This document shows, one piece after another, positions 24,030 to 25,740 of a stretch of DNA of 25,740 bases. The translations under genes were made by a program, and so were the position numbers. Location: the NCBI GenBank assembly GCA_017378975.1, contig JAFNXT010000177.1, positions 1-25,740 of the forward strand, read 5' to 3'. A model generated the notes under the pieces. The model was not told the DNA's origin and did not search any database. It saw only the letters and a program-made list of their open reading frames with translations. The DNA comes from Oscillospiraceae bacterium (GTDB lineage Bacteria > Bacillota > Clostridia > Oscillospirales > Oscillospiraceae). Numbering within the stretch: the stretch's first letter is position 1; every line of letters begins with the position of its first letter.

Positions 24030-25256
24030 ATGTCGCAGGACGTCCTATCCGTAGCACAGATCAACGAATATATCCGGAATGTGATGGACCGGGACGCGCT
24101 CCTGTCATCGGTGGCGGTCCGCGGAGAGATCAGCAATTACAAGCTGTACCCCTCCGGTCATCACTATTTCACCCTGAAGGATGATCAGGCTGCGATCCGT
24201 TGCGTCATTTTCAAAGGGAATGCCCTTCGGTTACGTTTCCGTCCAGCCAATGGCATGAAGATCGTCGCCATGGGTAAGATCTCAGTCTTCCCAAGAGACG
24301 GAGCCTATCAGTTATACTGCACTACGATGATGCTGGATGGTGTCGGTGATCTGCATGCGGCCTTTGAGCAACTGAAAGCCAAGCTGTCAGCGCAGGGCCT
24401 GTTCGACCCGGCACATAAGAAACCTATCCCCAGATTCCCAAAGACCATCGGCATCGTCACCAGTTCCGCCGGTGCCGCGCTCCATGATATGCTCAGGATC
24501 CTAAGAAAGCGCTATCCGCTGGCTAAAGTAGTCCTTTTATCTGCCAGAGTACAGGGTGTAGAAGCCCCTCGAGAGATCGCTGCGGCGATCCGTTATGCTG
24601 ACCATCATCAATTAGCGGATGTTCTGATCGTGGGCAGGGGAGGCGGCTCTATCGAGGATCTTTGGGCGTTCAACGAAGAGATCGTTGCCCGAGCCATCTA
24701 TGATTGTCGCATCCCTGTGATCTCCGCTGTGGGGCACGAGCCGGATGTTACGATCTCCGACTATGTGGCAGACCTCAGAGCCGCCACGCCGTCCAACGCC
24801 GCAGAGCTTGTGGTACCGGATCAGGACGCGCTGTGCCAGACTCTGGACCAAATGTCTGCTGTCATGGCAACGAGTCTGGATCGTCAGATCCGGTCTGCCC
24901 GGCGTCACTTGAGCGTACTGTCTTCCAGCGGCGCGCTTCAGGAACCCACCGGTTATTTGAAACAACGGCGGATCACGGTCCAAAACATCGAGCAAAGACT
25001 ATCCGCAAATATGATGCGTATCATCGACAGGAAGAAACAAGGATTCCTTTCGTCCACAGCCAAGCTTGACGCCATGAGCCCCTTGAAGGTCCTTACCCGA
25101 GGATATGCCATGGTACAACAGGAAGACGGTTCTTTGCTTCGTACGGTCAAGCAGGTGAAAGAAGGGGAGACCATCACGATCTCACTGAGCGATGGTACAT
25201 TGAGCGGAGCCGTGACAGGAATTAAGGAGGCGAATCATGAGTCAGACCAGCTTTGA
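24030..25256 (+). CDS. xseA: Exodeoxyribonuclease VII large subunit
   Basis: XseA with XseB degrades single-stranded DNA. The 408-residue protein has an N-terminal OB-fold (about 4-100, with VRGEISNYKLYPSGHHYFTLKD) and the catalytic domain with GIVTSSAGAALHDM at 141-154, GRGGGSIEDLWAFNEE at 192-207 and SAVGHEPD at 222-229. A coiled-coil C-terminal arm follows. ATG 24030 is chosen because GGAGGG at 24018-24023 is 6 bases upstream. An ATG at 24024 in the same frame would directly abut that site. The end overlaps xseB by 20 bases. Confidence 0.97.
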   Translation: MSQDVLSVAQINEYIRNVMDRDALLSSVAVRGEISNYKLYPSGHHYFTLKDDQAAIRCVIFKGNALRLRFRPANGMKIVAMGKISVFPRDGAYQLYCTTMMLDGVGDLHAAFEQLKAKLSAQGLFDPAHKKPIPRFPKTIGIVTSSAGAALHDMLRILRKRYPLAKVVLLSARVQGVEAPREIAAAIRYADHHQLADVLIVGRGGGSIEDLWAFNEEIVARAIYDCRIPVISAVGHEPDVTISDYVADLRAATPSNAAELVVPDQDALCQTLDQMSAVMATSLDRQIRSARRHLSVLSSSGALQEPTGYLKQRRITVQNIEQRLSANMMRIIDRKKQGFLSSTAKLDAMSPLKVLTRGYAMVQQEDGSLLRTVKQVKEGETITISLSDGTLSGAVTGIKEANHESDQL

Positions 25257-25461
25257 AGAAAAGATGCAACGACTGGAACAGATCGTCCGTTCCATGGAAC
25301 GGGGCGATGTCCCACTGGAAGCTTCCCTGAAGCTGTTCCAAGAGGGGACAGAGCTGGTCCGTAGCTGTGGGAAGCTATTGGACGAAGCAGAACTGCAGGT
25401 AAAAATGGTCATGACTGCCCCTGATGGCAGTCCCATACTGGAGGATCAGCAAAATGGATGA
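25237..25461 (+). CDS. xseB: Exodeoxyribonuclease VII small subunit
   Basis: XseB is a small helical-hairpin protein, several copies of which coat the XseA arm. The 74-residue product has the standard pattern FEEKMQRLEQIVRSMERGDVPLEASLKLFQEG, followed by a second helix VRSCGKLLDEAELQV. The start is ATG 25237 with AAGGAGG at 25224-25230, inside the end of xseA. Its stop overlaps the start of ispA by 8 bases. Confidence 0.96.
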   Translation: MSQTSFEEKMQRLEQIVRSMERGDVPLEASLKLFQEGTELVRSCGKLLDEAELQVKMVMTAPDGSPILEDQQNG

Positions 25462-25740
25462 ACGGCTGAAAGAATACAAAGACTATATCGAGTCATTCCT
25501 TCAGGAATGGTATGCCAGATACCATGACGCACCCCAGACCAGATTGTTCGATTCGGTAGAATATAGTCTTATGGCCGGTGGCAAACGTTTGCGTCCCGTA
25601 TTGGCTTTCGAGTTCTGCCGCATGTGCGGAGCTGATTGGAAAAAAGCCACCCCCTTCGCCGCCGCCATCGAGATGATCCACACTTACAGCTTGATCCACG
25701 ACGATCTGCCCTGTATGGATGACGATGACTACCGACGGGG
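25454..25740 (+). CDS. ispA: Farnesyl/geranyl diphosphate synthase (partial, cut by window end)
   Basis: The first 95 codons of a short-chain polyprenyl synthase are present. It joins isopentenyl and dimethylallyl diphosphate units into C10-C15 precursors. YSLMAGGKRLRPVL and the first aspartate-rich motif, EMIHTYSLIHDDLPCMDDDD, are both visible; the DDxxxxD spacing is that of bacterial (type II) FPP synthases. The start is ATG 25454 with GGAGG at 25440-25444. The rest, including the second aspartate motif, lies beyond the window. The xseA-xseB-ispA order is the usual one; dxs normally follows. Confidence 0.93.
   Translation, partial: MDERLKEYKDYIESFLQEWYARYHDAPQTRLFDSVEYSLMAGGKRLRPVLAFEFCRMCGADWKKATPFAAAIEMIHTYSLIHDDLPCMDDDDYRR

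Overview
The window is a gene-dense piece of a Bacillota chromosome, most likely from a spore-forming, moderately GC-rich Clostridia member near the Oscillospiraceae. The taxonomic placement is inference. It rests on a complete spoIIIA operon, strong AGGAGG-type ribosome binding sites, frequent TTG and GTG starts, and circularly permuted RbgA and YqhY-NusB-XseAB neighbours typical of Bacillota. No tRNA, rRNA, CRISPR array, insertion sequence or prophage gene is visible. No gene-free stretch exceeds about 135 bases.

Layout, left to right. (1) 1-3867, + strand: the tail of a gene that fits dxs, then tlyA, nadK, argR and recN, closed by a hairpin terminator. (2) 3939-9121, + strand: a promoter, then lepB, rbgA, rnhB, yraN, an M19 membrane-type dipeptidase, a degenerate threonine-synthase-like protein and a metallophosphoesterase, mostly with overlapping stop and start codons. 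(3) 9144-15512, + strand: a good extended -10 promoter, then the proteostasis set tig, clpP, clpX, lon, and the ribosome-assembly GTPase engB; a hairpin terminator separates clpX from lon. (4) 15523-15567: a strong bidirectional terminator facing queA, which is on the - strand. queA and dapA are divergent. (5) 17689-22160: spoIIIAA to spoIIIAH, the eight genes of the forespore-mother cell channel. (6) 22191-25740: a promoter, then yqhY (Asp23 family), nusB, a TsaD-like paralogue, xseA, xseB and the first 95 codons of ispA.

The genes are mostly housekeeping: isoprenoid precursors, NADP, arginine control, DNA repair, protein export, ribosome assembly, protein quality control, lysine or dipicolinate precursor, sporulation, rRNA antitermination.

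Three things stand out. The gene at 7393-8433 is clearly descended from threonine synthase but lacks the PLP-lysine and phosphate-binding segments. The gene at 23104-24027 is a shortened TsaD-family protein that keeps its metal ligands and sits where folD sits in Bacillus. The usual continuous order spoIIIA...xseA-xseB-ispA-dxs-tlyA-nadK-argR-recN appears here split and permuted: its right half opens the window and its left half closes it. I found no wholly new multi-gene system; the ThrC-like protein is the best candidate for undescribed biology.
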